A stretch of 64,000 nucleotides of DNA from assembly GCF_030548175.1 (NCBI RefSeq), contig NZ_JAUORX010000010.1, forward strand, positions 1 through 64,000. Reading direction: 5' to 3'. Positions 55,695 to 64,000 of the stretch are shown one piece after another. Position numbers and translations under genes: made by a program. Below the pieces are notes generated by a model. It was not told where the DNA came from, made no database searches, and saw only the letters and a program-made list of their open reading frames with translations. The stretch's first letter is position 1, and every line of letters starts with the position of its first letter. This stretch comes from Cognatishimia sp. 1_MG-2023 (GTDB taxonomy: Bacteria; Pseudomonadota; Alphaproteobacteria; Rhodobacterales; Rhodobacteraceae).

Positions 55695-56642
55695 CTACAA
55701 TTTATTCAATACTGCTGACAAAAAGATACAAGCGGTTCCAAGCCGTGTTTGGCGATAAATCCCTAGACGGCGCGTTGCGCTTATACGTGCAGTTAGATGA
55801 CCTGCATGTGCGCGTACAAATAGCGTAAGTCGCTTGCGGTTTTCTGGGGTCAACCGGGATGCAAGGGTTAGTAGCGTATGGATATTTGTTGTGTTCCAAC
55901 GTCTTAGCTGGCCTTTTAAAAGCGCGATGAGGCGACTCATCTGAGCTATAGGACCAAGATTAGCACCAACGACGTTATGGTCATGTTGGCGATACAAAAC
56001 GCTTGGCGTGTCATCATGTAAGATAACACCGCCTACTCCAGAAATGACCTGATAGGCCCACCAATCGTGGCTAACAAATTGGTCGATTTCTTGGGCGCAA
56101 TCACACAATAATTTGGCTGCTGCGGCATTTACTAAGATTGTATTTCCGCCGCCAATGCTTTGGACCAATGCGTTACGAAATCCCGGCCGACGTCGCCGTG
56201 GCGCGGACAGGCGACGGTCGCCCAACTTGTTATCAACAACCCACGTCCTGCTGCAATATAGCGCGGGCTTGTCGTCAGGAAGCGCATTCAATGCAGCTAC
56301 TCCGCGCGACAATCGTTCAGGTAGCCAAACATCATCTTGGTCAGAGAATGCAAACCACCCGCCGGCAGGCATATAGGTCGGCGCACGTTTCAAAAGTGAA
56401 AGAAAGTTTGCGAAACATCCATTGCATGGCCCCTCAAGGTAAACGCCCGAATTCTGAGTAAGAAACGTTGTAAGCAATTGTTGGGTTCCGTCCTTGGAAC
56501 CATCGTCGCTGGCGATCAATTGCCAATTTTTGTGCTTTTGATCTTGAAAACTCGCCAACTGTTCTGGCAGCCAAGCTGCACCGTTAAAAGTGGCCATCAG
56601 GATAGAAATATGAGGATCGGGATTTTGTGGTGTAGAGACCAT
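55695..56642 (-). CDS. Family 2 glycosyltransferase
   Basis: 315 aa. The GT-A motif HISILMATFNGAAWLPEQLA, LIASDDGSKDGTQQLL and WFAFSDQDDVWLPERL with the DQDD metal-binding pair resemble rhamnosyl- and galactosyltransferases of surface polysaccharide synthesis. GAGGAG precedes the ATG. Third gene of a leftward glycosyltransferase cluster; 149 bases separate it from the previous gene. Donor and acceptor are unknown. Confidence 0.9.
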   Translation of the reverse strand: MVSTPQNPDPHISILMATFNGAAWLPEQLASFQDQKHKNWQLIASDDGSKDGTQQLLTTFLTQNSGVYLEGPCNGCFANFLSLLKRAPTYMPAGGWFAFSDQDDVWLPERLSRGVAALNALPDDKPALYCSRTWVVDNKLGDRRLSAPRRRRPGFRNALVQSIGGGNTILVNAAAAKLLCDCAQEIDQFVSHDWWAYQVISGVGGVILHDDTPSVLYRQHDHNVVGANLGPIAQMSRLIALLKGQLRRWNTTNIHTLLTLASRLTPENRKRLTLFVRAHAGHLTARISATRRLGIYRQTRLGTACIFLSAVLNKL

Positions 56643-56791
56643 TCATGACTCCTCAGCTGGCCAAGTAATGTGTTGACCGCAATCGAACGTTTGTTTTCGG
56701 ACAGGTTTATTCAAACACCGAACACCCTAAATAAGTCTGAAGACGCAAAGCCCTTTCAGAATGAATGTGCTTATCGCTCTGAGGCGGCACA

Positions 56792-58048
56792 TCAATATGA
56801 GAGTTTTCTCAGTTGTGGATTTTCAAGAAAGGGCGCGTTGAGATGGCGCGCATTCCATTCTGCCAAAACCGCTGCCTGATCAGCAAAGCTTTCGACAAGT
56901 AATGGTGTTGGATGATCATCTCGGCCTTTTATCATGCGTTCTAATTCGACCAACAATCGGTCCGGTCCATCCCCAATCTTTGGCATATGAGTCTTGTTAG
57001 CACGGGCATGTTCTGTTGTGCCGCCGCTATCGGTTTGGATAATCCGAATGCCTCGCGCTAGGGCTTCTCTGATGGTTAGTCCAAACGTTTCGCGCCACTG
57101 AGACATAAACAGCAGCACATCAATTTTTGTGTAGAAACTGTCCATCTTATCTTGTGAAAACCGAGGGACAACCGACCAATTTCCAGCGAGACCCTCAAAA
57201 GAAATATCGGGCCACCACGAGCCATCTAAACTGCCGTCTACGACAAAGACATCAATCTCTTGGTCCGTTTTGAGCATTTCGAATGCCTGCTGAATAATCG
57301 GCCACCCTTTGATTTGTGACGGACCGCCCACAAAACCAAACGCTAACCGATCGCTTGAATTACGACGTTTTGTTTGCTGTTCGAAGAACCCGGATTTTGG
57401 CAAATGAACCCCGTTGGTCCACACTATGTTTTCCTTTGCGACAAGTCCTGACCGGGTGCATAGATCATGGGCAAACTTGCTTGGAAAGGTTAGCAAATCG
57501 GCCTGTGCCGCTGCTTGCTTAAGCACATTTTGGCGCTCGCGCGCCTTTGCGACGCTATCAACACATCCCGCGCAACGCGTCACATCAATTGGATCTTGTT
57601 GGCAATAAGTTCCATCCATTCGGATCATGAATTGGCGTTCACAGAGCCACCAGAAATCATGTGTTGATAGGATAACGCGCCGCCCTTGGTTTTTGGCGGC
57701 GCTGATCACACCGACCCCAAGGTCCTGCACGCAATGCACGTGTACCAAATCTGGGTCGAGTTGTTGCATCAGCTCAGCCATCAATTGTGTTACTTTCGGA
57801 TTCGAATATCCGAGTGCATAACTGCGCCCAAACGGCAGATTGATCAGATAGTTTACGATGCCATCGACCTCGGTTTTCAAGATCGAATAGGGTGCCAAGT
57901 CTGCGCGGCTCATGGCCGAGATAGCTGTGACACGATAACCGTGATCGCGGTGTAACGCTTTGCCTACCTGTTCAGCGACGATTGTCGCTCCGCCGTAGGT
58001 GAATGGGGCAAAATAGACGTTTACGATAAGGATATGCGGCCTGCTCAT
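56792..58048 (-). CDS. GT4-type glycosyltransferase
   Basis: 418 aa, GT-B fold. N-terminal LIVNVYFAPFTYGGATIVAE, then a CxxC-like cluster RCAGCVDSVAK, and a C-terminal donor domain with FGFVGGPSQIKGWPIIQQAF and ETFGLTIREALARGIRIIQT carrying the E...E nucleotide-sugar pattern. It overlaps the upstream glycosyltransferase by 4 bases. It probably adds a sugar to a surface polysaccharide or glycan; specificity unknown. Confidence 0.9.
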   Translation of the reverse strand: MSRPHILIVNVYFAPFTYGGATIVAEQVGKALHRDHGYRVTAISAMSRADLAPYSILKTEVDGIVNYLINLPFGRSYALGYSNPKVTQLMAELMQQLDPDLVHVHCVQDLGVGVISAAKNQGRRVILSTHDFWWLCERQFMIRMDGTYCQQDPIDVTRCAGCVDSVAKARERQNVLKQAAAQADLLTFPSKFAHDLCTRSGLVAKENIVWTNGVHLPKSGFFEQQTKRRNSSDRLAFGFVGGPSQIKGWPIIQQAFEMLKTDQEIDVFVVDGSLDGSWWPDISFEGLAGNWSVVPRFSQDKMDSFYTKIDVLLFMSQWRETFGLTIREALARGIRIIQTDSGGTTEHARANKTHMPKIGDGPDRLLVELERMIKGRDDHPTPLLVESFADQAAVLAEWNARHLNAPFLENPQLRKLSY

Positions 58049-59463
58049 GCGTGCACCCAGTCGAGTATTTCAGGATCAATAATCCGCGGGTTTGATCCGG
58101 CGGCCCAATTGTTTTCCAGCGCCTTGCGCGCTGCTCGTCCCATGGCACGCAATCCCGCGCGATCTGACGCAAGGGCTTCTAAATTGCCAAGCCAGCTGTC
58201 CCCTGCCCCAAGTACCTTACCGGTCTCATGATCATTCACCAGGGCCGCCATATCGGAAATATTGCCTACAAGGCTTGGCACACCCACCGAAGCGGCATCA
58301 ATCACGCGCACGCCACTTTTGCATCTGTTAAACGCGTCATCAGCCAGTGGCATCACCGCGACATTCGCTGCGGCTAAGGTTCCAAGGTAGCTTCGATAGG
58401 AGGAAAACGGGTGCACTTCGATCTGATCGCCCAAACCAGATGGCAGCAATTTGTTGTCAAAATGCCCAAGGATCATCAACTTGCGGGTGCGGTCTTTTGC
58501 GAGAAACGCAAACACGTCCTTTTGAATCTGGGCAAAGTCTACTTCGTGCCCGTGTGAGCCACTCGCAAAACATAGACGAAACACATCGTCCCTTTGCACC
58601 TGCCCCATTGCTCGTGCCCCTGCCTTAAGCGACGTTCGGTCTGCAAAATTGCGCCGTAGGTGGACTGGTCTAGGTGTCAGTTTTTTCGTGTGCTCAATTA
58701 GGCTCGGTGTCGAAACAGAGACTATATCAGCTGAATTTATCACGTCTAAATAGCGCGGTGCTTCGTTTACAAATCGAGATCGCTGGGACAACGGCAAAGC
58801 GTTCATATTTTGGTAGGTTCCATATGCGGACACTGAAAACAGCGGGTCATCCAGATCGTAGAGTATTGGCAGCCGCAGCCGTCGTGCTTCGTAGGCCAAC
58901 ATTGATGTCACTGGCGTAGACCGTAGCCTGTAAAATATGACATGTGTCGCGTCCTGCAACAGCGCGACTGAGCGACGAACGTCCTCGTAATGCGAGAAGC
59001 CATATTCCACGCCTTCAAGCGCCCATAATTCAGCCAATTGTTCTGCACGATATTTTCGGCATTGCGGCAAATTTAAATCGCCAATCAGTACGATCTTACG
59101 CCGTTTTTGTAAGAGTGCCGGGGCGGTCGAGATATGAAACGCTTGCTTTTCAGCCAGTTCTAACCAAACGCGATTCATATATTCAGAGGATAAAATCGGC
59201 CCGCTGCCGTTTTGGTGTAAACTGCTTAGCCCGTGTCCCTGCAAGCGCGCACTTAGGTAGCGCCACGTTTTCTTTAATCCGCTCAGCAACCCCTCTTGCC
59301 GGACTGTCAGGACAAAGCGTTGGAATTTATCGCGACGTAGAATTTCAAAAAGCATCATACCCGATAAATCCCCAAGAGGCGGCGCGCTGCGCCTAACTGT
59401 GATGCGTAACAGTCCCATTGAAAAATTAAGAAAACTTGTACGGAAACGTCGGTAAAACGCCAT
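58045..59463 (-). CDS. Glycosyltransferase, GT-B fold
   Basis: 472 aa from ATG 59463 (MAFYRRFRTSFLNFS; AGAGG 9 bases upstream); a longer frame would overlap the divergent RTX gene. The central part has LIGDLNLPQCRKYRAEQLAE, HVIFYRLRSTPVTSML and ILYDLDDPLFSVSAYGTYQN; the C-terminal half has MILGHFDNKLLPSGLGDQIE and CKSGVRVIDAASVGVPSLVG, a donor-binding pattern. First gene of the leftward cluster. Acceptor unknown. Confidence 0.82.
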   Translation of the reverse strand: MAFYRRFRTSFLNFSMGLLRITVRRSAPPLGDLSGMMLFEILRRDKFQRFVLTVRQEGLLSGLKKTWRYLSARLQGHGLSSLHQNGSGPILSSEYMNRVWLELAEKQAFHISTAPALLQKRRKIVLIGDLNLPQCRKYRAEQLAELWALEGVEYGFSHYEDVRRSVALLQDATHVIFYRLRSTPVTSMLAYEARRLRLPILYDLDDPLFSVSAYGTYQNMNALPLSQRSRFVNEAPRYLDVINSADIVSVSTPSLIEHTKKLTPRPVHLRRNFADRTSLKAGARAMGQVQRDDVFRLCFASGSHGHEVDFAQIQKDVFAFLAKDRTRKLMILGHFDNKLLPSGLGDQIEVHPFSSYRSYLGTLAAANVAVMPLADDAFNRCKSGVRVIDAASVGVPSLVGNISDMAALVNDHETGKVLGAGDSWLGNLEALASDRAGLRAMGRAARKALENNWAAGSNPRIIDPEILDWVHA

Positions 59464-59535
59464 AAAGGCGTACCTCTTTGGTCCTGTAGCCCACCCAATA
59501 TTGGTGTTCCTAGAAACGATTGCGGCGAGGTGGGC

Positions 59536-62292
59536 GTGGCATATTTTAGCATCGAAAGTGTTTTGAGGGGCGGAGCATTCAGCCAACCCTGCACAACAGC
59601 CAAAATGACCTATGATTCAAATCAAAACCGGTTTGTTTTGTCAGATTACGGACAAGACTCCAGTTATGAATTCTTAGTCAATGGAAGCGGGCGAATTCAA
59701 TTAAGCGAGACAACTGACCATTCATCTCAACGGATAAACTTGCCTGAAGGGGGCGTTTCAGGTTCCATCTTACCGGCTGATATTGCTCATATTCTTGCGT
59801 CGTCAAATGCGGGAGCGCAGTCGGGACAGGCCATCTATTTGTCACCAGACGCCTGGGCTGGCAGCGCGGCCCGTGCCTTGGCCACAGATTTGGGCAGCAC
59901 GACTTTTCTTTATATGGCTCAGCCTAATAATACGGGATTTTCTGTATTTAGAATGCAGGGGAATACCCCGCGGTTTGTTACACAAATTGAGGGACCTTCA
60001 GATGGATATGGCGCGGCCCTCGCTGGGCTTGCGACAATGGACATAGGCGATTCAACCTATCTTTTCACAGGATCCAGTACCCAGAATGGGATTGACGCAT
60101 ATCGCTTAAATTCAAATGGTACGCCACAGGTAATCCAATCGGTTGGCGTGCAAGAGCTGCTACCAATTCAATCCGTTTCGGTAATCACTCCGGTTAACCT
60201 AAATGGTGACCCCTTTTTGTTGGTGGCGGCTGCAGGTAGTTCAAGCCTGTCTGTCCTTTCCATCGCGAACAACGGGCAATTGGACGCTACCGATCATGTG
60301 GTCGACACTCAAGACACGCGTTTTTCCGGGGTGACCCACCTAGAAACCTTTGACGTTTCAGGGCGAATTTTTGTGCTTGCTGCTGGCTCAGATGACGGTC
60401 TAAGTCTGCTAGAGCTTTTGCCCGGCGGGCAATTGGTCCACCATGACAGTATCGAAGATACAACAAATGCGTCTTTGGCAAATGTATCTGCATTTAGTGT
60501 GCAAGTTATTGAGGGCACAGCCCATATTCTCGTCACCTCTGCTCAAGAAGGCGGTGTGACTCAAATCACGCTCGATATTTCCGGTATTACCGCATTGCGT
60601 AGCCAAGGCAGCGGCACGTTAAATGGGACAGGTGGCGATGATCTTTTGATCCACACAGGAAGCGGCGCAATAAACGGGCAAGGTGGCGATGATGTCCTGC
60701 GTGACGGTAATGGCAGCAACCAAATGACAGGTGGCGGCGGCGCGGACATTTTTGTGCTAACAGCCGACGACCAACATGACTCCATTACCGATTTTCAAGT
60801 GGGCGTCGATCAGCTTGACCTCTCGATGTGGGGTGATTTTCATAGCGATCAACAACTCAGCATCCGGCGTAGTGACGGGGAGACAACCCTGACTTATGGG
60901 CAAGAAACGCTCGCCATTCGAACCACAACGGGCGCTTATCTCACCGATACGGAAATAACCGCAATTACCGCGCCAACCCTAACCCGTGTCCTGGTTGAAC
61001 TTGGCAGTGCCCCACCCGTACCCGGCGGCCAAATAAACGGTACGAACGGCAATGATACGCTCGAAGGTAGTGTGGGCAATGACACTATTAATGGGCTCGC
61101 AGGCACTGACACACTGGTCATCGACCTTGACCGCGACACGGTGCTAGCGACCGCGCTTAGCAATAATCAAATTCGATTAACGTCGACGTTAGGCACTGAT
61201 ATTGTTGAAAACATAGAAATTTTTCAGTTCAGAGATCAAATTGTTGATCTTGATACATTGCTAGGCATTGCCCCGCCGGTAGATACGGTGCTGACCGGTA
61301 CAGATAGCCACGACACCCTAGAGGCTGGTGGGGGCAACGACACCTTAACCGGCTTACAGGGCAACGACCGGCTGCTGGGTAACGGAGGCGACGACAACCT
61401 GTCAGGCGGTGTTGGCTTTGACACGTTGCTAGGCGGCACCGGGAACGACACTCTAAATGGAGGAGAGCACGCTGACCTGTTAGAGGGCGGCGCAGGGCAT
61501 GATTTCTTGATTGGTGAAAGCGGCTATGACGTTCTGCATGGCAACGAGGGTAACGATACCTTGTTAAGTGGTGCCACACCGGACAGGTTGTATGGTGGCG
61601 ACGGAAACGATGTCCTTCGTGCCGGTTCTAATTTCAGCCTAACCGTCGACGGGCTTTGGGGCGAAGCAGGTGATGATCGCCTTTTCGGCGAAGGCGGCTT
61701 TGATTTTCTGGATGGTGGTGAGGGCAACGATCACATGGATGGGGGCCATCAGGCTGACAACCTATATGGTCGCACAGGAAATGATACGTTGATTGGAAAC
61801 GACGGGTTAGATCGCCTGTTTGGGGGCGCTGATGACGATCTTGGTCTAGGAGGAGATGGCAACGACGGTTTGTTTGGCGGCCAAGGGAACGACACCCTTC
61901 GCGGCGGTACTGGGAATGATCGGTTCTTTGGTGGTCCGGGCAACGATCAATTGCAGGGTGATGAAGGCAATGACACAATTTATGCCGGAGCCGGTTTTGA
62001 CACTTTGGTAGGGGGTGTGGGTGACGACGTACTGCAGGGCGATTTCAACGCAGATCGGTTCATCTTTGCGGACGGACATGGCGACGACACGATCACTGAT
62101 TTTGCGGCGACCAATATTTACGAGAAAATCGACCTAAGCACTGTGTCGGCAATCACAAGCTTGTCTGACCTTATGGCAAATCACGTTACACAAGACGGAA
62201 CAAACGTGATCGTTGATACGGGCGCTGGAAACTCGATCACGCTAAATGCAGTTACGCTATCCGATTTGGATTCAACCGATTTTATCTTCTAG
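59536..62292 (+). CDS. Large RTX calcium-binding protein with beta-propeller-like N-terminus
   Basis: 918 aa from GTG 59536, chosen over GTG 59530 because GGCGAGG lies 5 bases upstream. Residues about 60-350 contain repeated propeller-like blades (FLYMAQPNNTGFSVFRMQGN; YLFTGSSTQNGIDAYRLNSN; FLLVAAAGSSSLSVLSIANN; FVLAAGSDDGLSLLELLPGG). RTX repeats start near 360 and again from about 495 to 840, ending with a type I secretion tail DLDSTDFIF. No signal peptide and no enzymatic motif recognised. It shares its C-terminal 240 residues with the protease at 53282. Probably a secreted surface or matrix protein. Confidence 0.9.
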   Translation: MAYFSIESVLRGGAFSQPCTTAKMTYDSNQNRFVLSDYGQDSSYEFLVNGSGRIQLSETTDHSSQRINLPEGGVSGSILPADIAHILASSNAGAQSGQAIYLSPDAWAGSAARALATDLGSTTFLYMAQPNNTGFSVFRMQGNTPRFVTQIEGPSDGYGAALAGLATMDIGDSTYLFTGSSTQNGIDAYRLNSNGTPQVIQSVGVQELLPIQSVSVITPVNLNGDPFLLVAAAGSSSLSVLSIANNGQLDATDHVVDTQDTRFSGVTHLETFDVSGRIFVLAAGSDDGLSLLELLPGGQLVHHDSIEDTTNASLANVSAFSVQVIEGTAHILVTSAQEGGVTQITLDISGITALRSQGSGTLNGTGGDDLLIHTGSGAINGQGGDDVLRDGNGSNQMTGGGGADIFVLTADDQHDSITDFQVGVDQLDLSMWGDFHSDQQLSIRRSDGETTLTYGQETLAIRTTTGAYLTDTEITAITAPTLTRVLVELGSAPPVPGGQINGTNGNDTLEGSVGNDTINGLAGTDTLVIDLDRDTVLATALSNNQIRLTSTLGTDIVENIEIFQFRDQIVDLDTLLGIAPPVDTVLTGTDSHDTLEAGGGNDTLTGLQGNDRLLGNGGDDNLSGGVGFDTLLGGTGNDTLNGGEHADLLEGGAGHDFLIGESGYDVLHGNEGNDTLLSGATPDRLYGGDGNDVLRAGSNFSLTVDGLWGEAGDDRLFGEGGFDFLDGGEGNDHMDGGHQADNLYGRTGNDTLIGNDGLDRLFGGADDDLGLGGDGNDGLFGGQGNDTLRGGTGNDRFFGGPGNDQLQGDEGNDTIYAGAGFDTLVGGVGDDVLQGDFNADRFIFADGHGDDTITDFAATNIYEKIDLSTVSAITSLSDLMANHVTQDGTNVIVDTGAGNSITLNAVTLSDLDSTDFIF
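61570..62292. repeat. Paralogous RTX C-terminal block, copy B
   Basis: Counterpart of the block at 53282-54010, read in the opposite direction. By eye nucleotide identity is roughly four in five over sampled stretches; not computed. Confidence 0.75.
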
Positions 62293-62294
62293 CC

Positions 62295-63155
62295 TCATGG
62301 GCGCGGCGTGGCCGAATAATTATTCACGCCGCATTCCACAGCCTCAAATCGCTGCACTTCGTAGCCGTAGGCATCCAGTAAGGCCAATACGTGAAAACGC
62401 GTGTGCTCCCAGACTTCTACCAACATCTTAGGTTTGGAGCGCGCAATGGTTTGCTCAAGCCCCTGTAAACAGGCCAGTTCATGGCCCTCCACGTCAATTT
62501 TTACAACTGTCGGGCAGATGCCCGGTAAGAACGTATCAAGCGCAACAGTTTGTATCTGTTTCGTGCCAAAGGTCTGTTTTCCCTCTTTGCAATAAATCGA
62601 ACTACCGGTGCCAAGAAAGTTCTCATCGCGATACAGCGTTATCTCCGCATGCCCGTTGTGATCAGACGCGGCTACAGCGTGACGGAACACACGTTGAGTT
62701 AGGCCGTTCAATTTCACATTCACATTGGCGCGTTCGATGACACGCTCTAGCGGTTCAAACAAATGTACTTCGTTTTTGGGATGTGCCTTGGCAGCGAGCA
62801 GTGACATCAATCCGCTATAAGCCCCAATATCCAGAACACAGCCGGGCGAGGTACGGCACCAATTCACCCAAGTTTGCACCACCTTCGTTTCGTATCCATC
62901 AACGCCGTTCCAAATATATTCCCAAGCCACCACATCATCGTGCGCATGTAACATCAAAATCTCGAGGCCCGCAGCAGATACGGGAAGAATGCCAAAGTAT
63001 GGATGCTTTTGTTTTAATTTCGGAATGTCACTGCGTTGTGCAATGCCAGCTTGAAGCCTTTGGCGAAACGCGTTTGCTTCGGTCAGCGTATCTTGGTTTT
63101 GCTGCTCAATTCGGTCGAGCGGAGAATTAAATGCAATTTTGTTCACGATCTTCAC
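62295..63155 (-). CDS. FkbM-family methyltransferase
   Basis: 286 aa from a GTG start. SAM-binding motif VLDIGAYSGLMSLLAAKAHP with EVHLFEPLERVIERANVNVK, then VALDTFLPGICPTVVKIDVEGHEL (in part PTVVKIDVEGHELACLQGLE), the hallmark of FkbM proteins. Its stop is 2 bases past the convergent RTX stop. It likely O-methylates a sugar or polysaccharide unit in this surface region. Confidence 0.9.
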   Translation of the reverse strand: MKIVNKIAFNSPLDRIEQQNQDTLTEANAFRQRLQAGIAQRSDIPKLKQKHPYFGILPVSAAGLEILMLHAHDDVVAWEYIWNGVDGYETKVVQTWVNWCRTSPGCVLDIGAYSGLMSLLAAKAHPKNEVHLFEPLERVIERANVNVKLNGLTQRVFRHAVAASDHNGHAEITLYRDENFLGTGSSIYCKEGKQTFGTKQIQTVALDTFLPGICPTVVKIDVEGHELACLQGLEQTIARSKPKMLVEVWEHTRFHVLALLDAYGYEVQRFEAVECGVNNYSATPRP

Positions 63156-63225
63156 CGTTCATAAATCCAACCCTGATGTGATGCACAGAACGAAGTTAAG
63201 AATTCTAAAATTTTAGAGGCGCTCA

Positions 63226-64000
63226 ATGACGCAACCCAAAATGTTCGGAAATCTATTTCTAAGCGTTGGCGCAATGAAAGCTGGTACGACATGGCTTTAT
63301 GCAATGCTCGAACGGAACCCGGCGCTTCACTTCACGCCGGAAAAAGAAATTCATTACTTTTACCATAAGTATGTGAACGGCAATCATCTGTCGGAGCAAA
63401 ACCGGCTTCGAAATGCACGCGACCGTTACTTAATGAATTTCGACCCTAACACAGCTAATATAGATCGTATTCGCCTAAATCTGCATTGGGTTAACGCCTA
63501 TTTAGATCGTGTCGTAGACGACCATTGGTATCGAAATTTATTCCAAATGCGTGACAAAGAGGTCTTTGCTTGCGACTTTTCGAATCTTAACACTCACCTT
63601 CCTTCAGAAGCTTGGCCGCAGATTGAGGCGAGTTGTGACTCGCTGCGAGTCCTTTATACCCTACGTGATCCGATCAAGCGGTTATGGAGCCACACGAAAT
63701 TCCACTTGGAGATCACTGGCCAATCACAAGCGCTGGACACGTGGGAGCCTGAGCAGTTTTTCAACTTCGTAAAGAAACCATTCATGTGGCCAAACGCTGA
63801 GTATGGGCAGGCTTTACAACGACTGGAAACCGGGATTTCAAAAGAAAATCTCATGGTTCTATTCTACGAAGAGCTGCACGCTGATCAACGTGGCAAATTG
63901 AGAGAGATTGAGAATTTTCTTGGCGTCAAAAATGTCCACTATCCGGATGCTCATCTTGAAAGGCGCTTTACAGAATCTGCCAATCGTCCGATGCCGGAAT
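63226..64000 (+). CDS. Sulfotransferase, 3' end beyond window
   Basis: 258 codons visible, read by hand from ATG 63226 (AGAGG 6 bases upstream), open to the right edge. PAPS-binding 5'-PSB loop LFLSVGAMKAGTTWLYAML (residues about 10-28) and 3'-PB motif VLYTLRDPIKRLWSHTKFHL are both present, as in heparan-sulfate-like sulfotransferases; MVLFYEELHADQRGKLREIE with FLGV follows in the family order. It transfers sulfate to a carbohydrate or other acceptor; sulfation of the local surface polysaccharide is a reasonable inference. Divergent from the FkbM gene by 70 bases. Confidence 0.9.
   Translation, partial: MTQPKMFGNLFLSVGAMKAGTTWLYAMLERNPALHFTPEKEIHYFYHKYVNGNHLSEQNRLRNARDRYLMNFDPNTANIDRIRLNLHWVNAYLDRVVDDHWYRNLFQMRDKEVFACDFSNLNTHLPSEAWPQIEASCDSLRVLYTLRDPIKRLWSHTKFHLEITGQSQALDTWEPEQFFNFVKKPFMWPNAEYGQALQRLETGISKENLMVLFYEELHADQRGKLREIENFLGVKNVHYPDAHLERRFTESANRPMPE

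Overview
The window looks like DNA of a marine alphaproteobacterium of the Rhodobacterales (Roseobacter group). The evidence is a repABC replication/partition module, a dctBD-dctPQM TRAP locus, an Anbu-type proteasome operon, RTX proteins, moderate GC content, and many NodT-, HlyD- and DctM-type proteins with alphaproteobacterial features. The genus cannot be fixed from sequence reading alone.

Region 1 (1-13,902) is a type I secretion island. Leftward from a roughly 720-base control region run a LuxR-type regulator, a small unknown protein, a NodT-type outer-membrane channel, a Sel1/TPR periplasmic protein and two secreted proteins of unknown function. Rightward run a very glycine-rich, low-complexity protein, an acidic repeat protein without a signal peptide, an ABC exporter and its HlyD adaptor. 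I read this as a self-contained export system for two non-RTX surface or matrix proteins. It is the strongest candidate for an undescribed system. The intergenic region holds four inverted repeats and two tandem DnaA boxes.

Region 2 (13,970-36,065) is metabolic and regulatory. It contains DctBD with a TRAP transporter (the DctD-like regulator lacks the GAFTGA loop), a HipBA toxin-antitoxin pair with three evenly spaced operators, the four-gene Anbu operon, an Lrp regulator with a saccharopine/lysine dehydrogenase-like enzyme, GlpR-GlpD, a TupBCA tungstate transporter, a Nudix hydrolase, a class III CoA-transferase and glycerate 2-kinase.

Region 3 (36,066-40,170) is a full repABC replicon core. 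It has four copies of a GTTGACAGCTGTCAAC-type palindrome, a predicted counter-transcribed RNA between repB and repC, a DnaA box, and a tRNA-Thr(UGU) gene just downstream. Core-type genes beside repABC suggest a chromid, a large plasmid or an integrated plasmid.

Region 4 (40,171-50,470) holds an otnK-otnC-otnI four-carbon acid-sugar operon, fructose-1,6-bisphosphatase and phosphoglucomutase. It also has a divergent aconitase paralogue facing an IclR regulator and an isocitrate-lyase/PEP-mutase-family lyase, followed by a decayed 3' end of a formylglycine-generating-enzyme gene. Region 5 (50,552-64,000) is a cell-surface region: capsule ABC export (KpsM, KpsE, KpsT), an RTX serralysin-type protease, three glycosyltransferases, a second RTX protein with a paralogous C-terminus, an FkbM methyltransferase and a sulfotransferase cut by the right edge.
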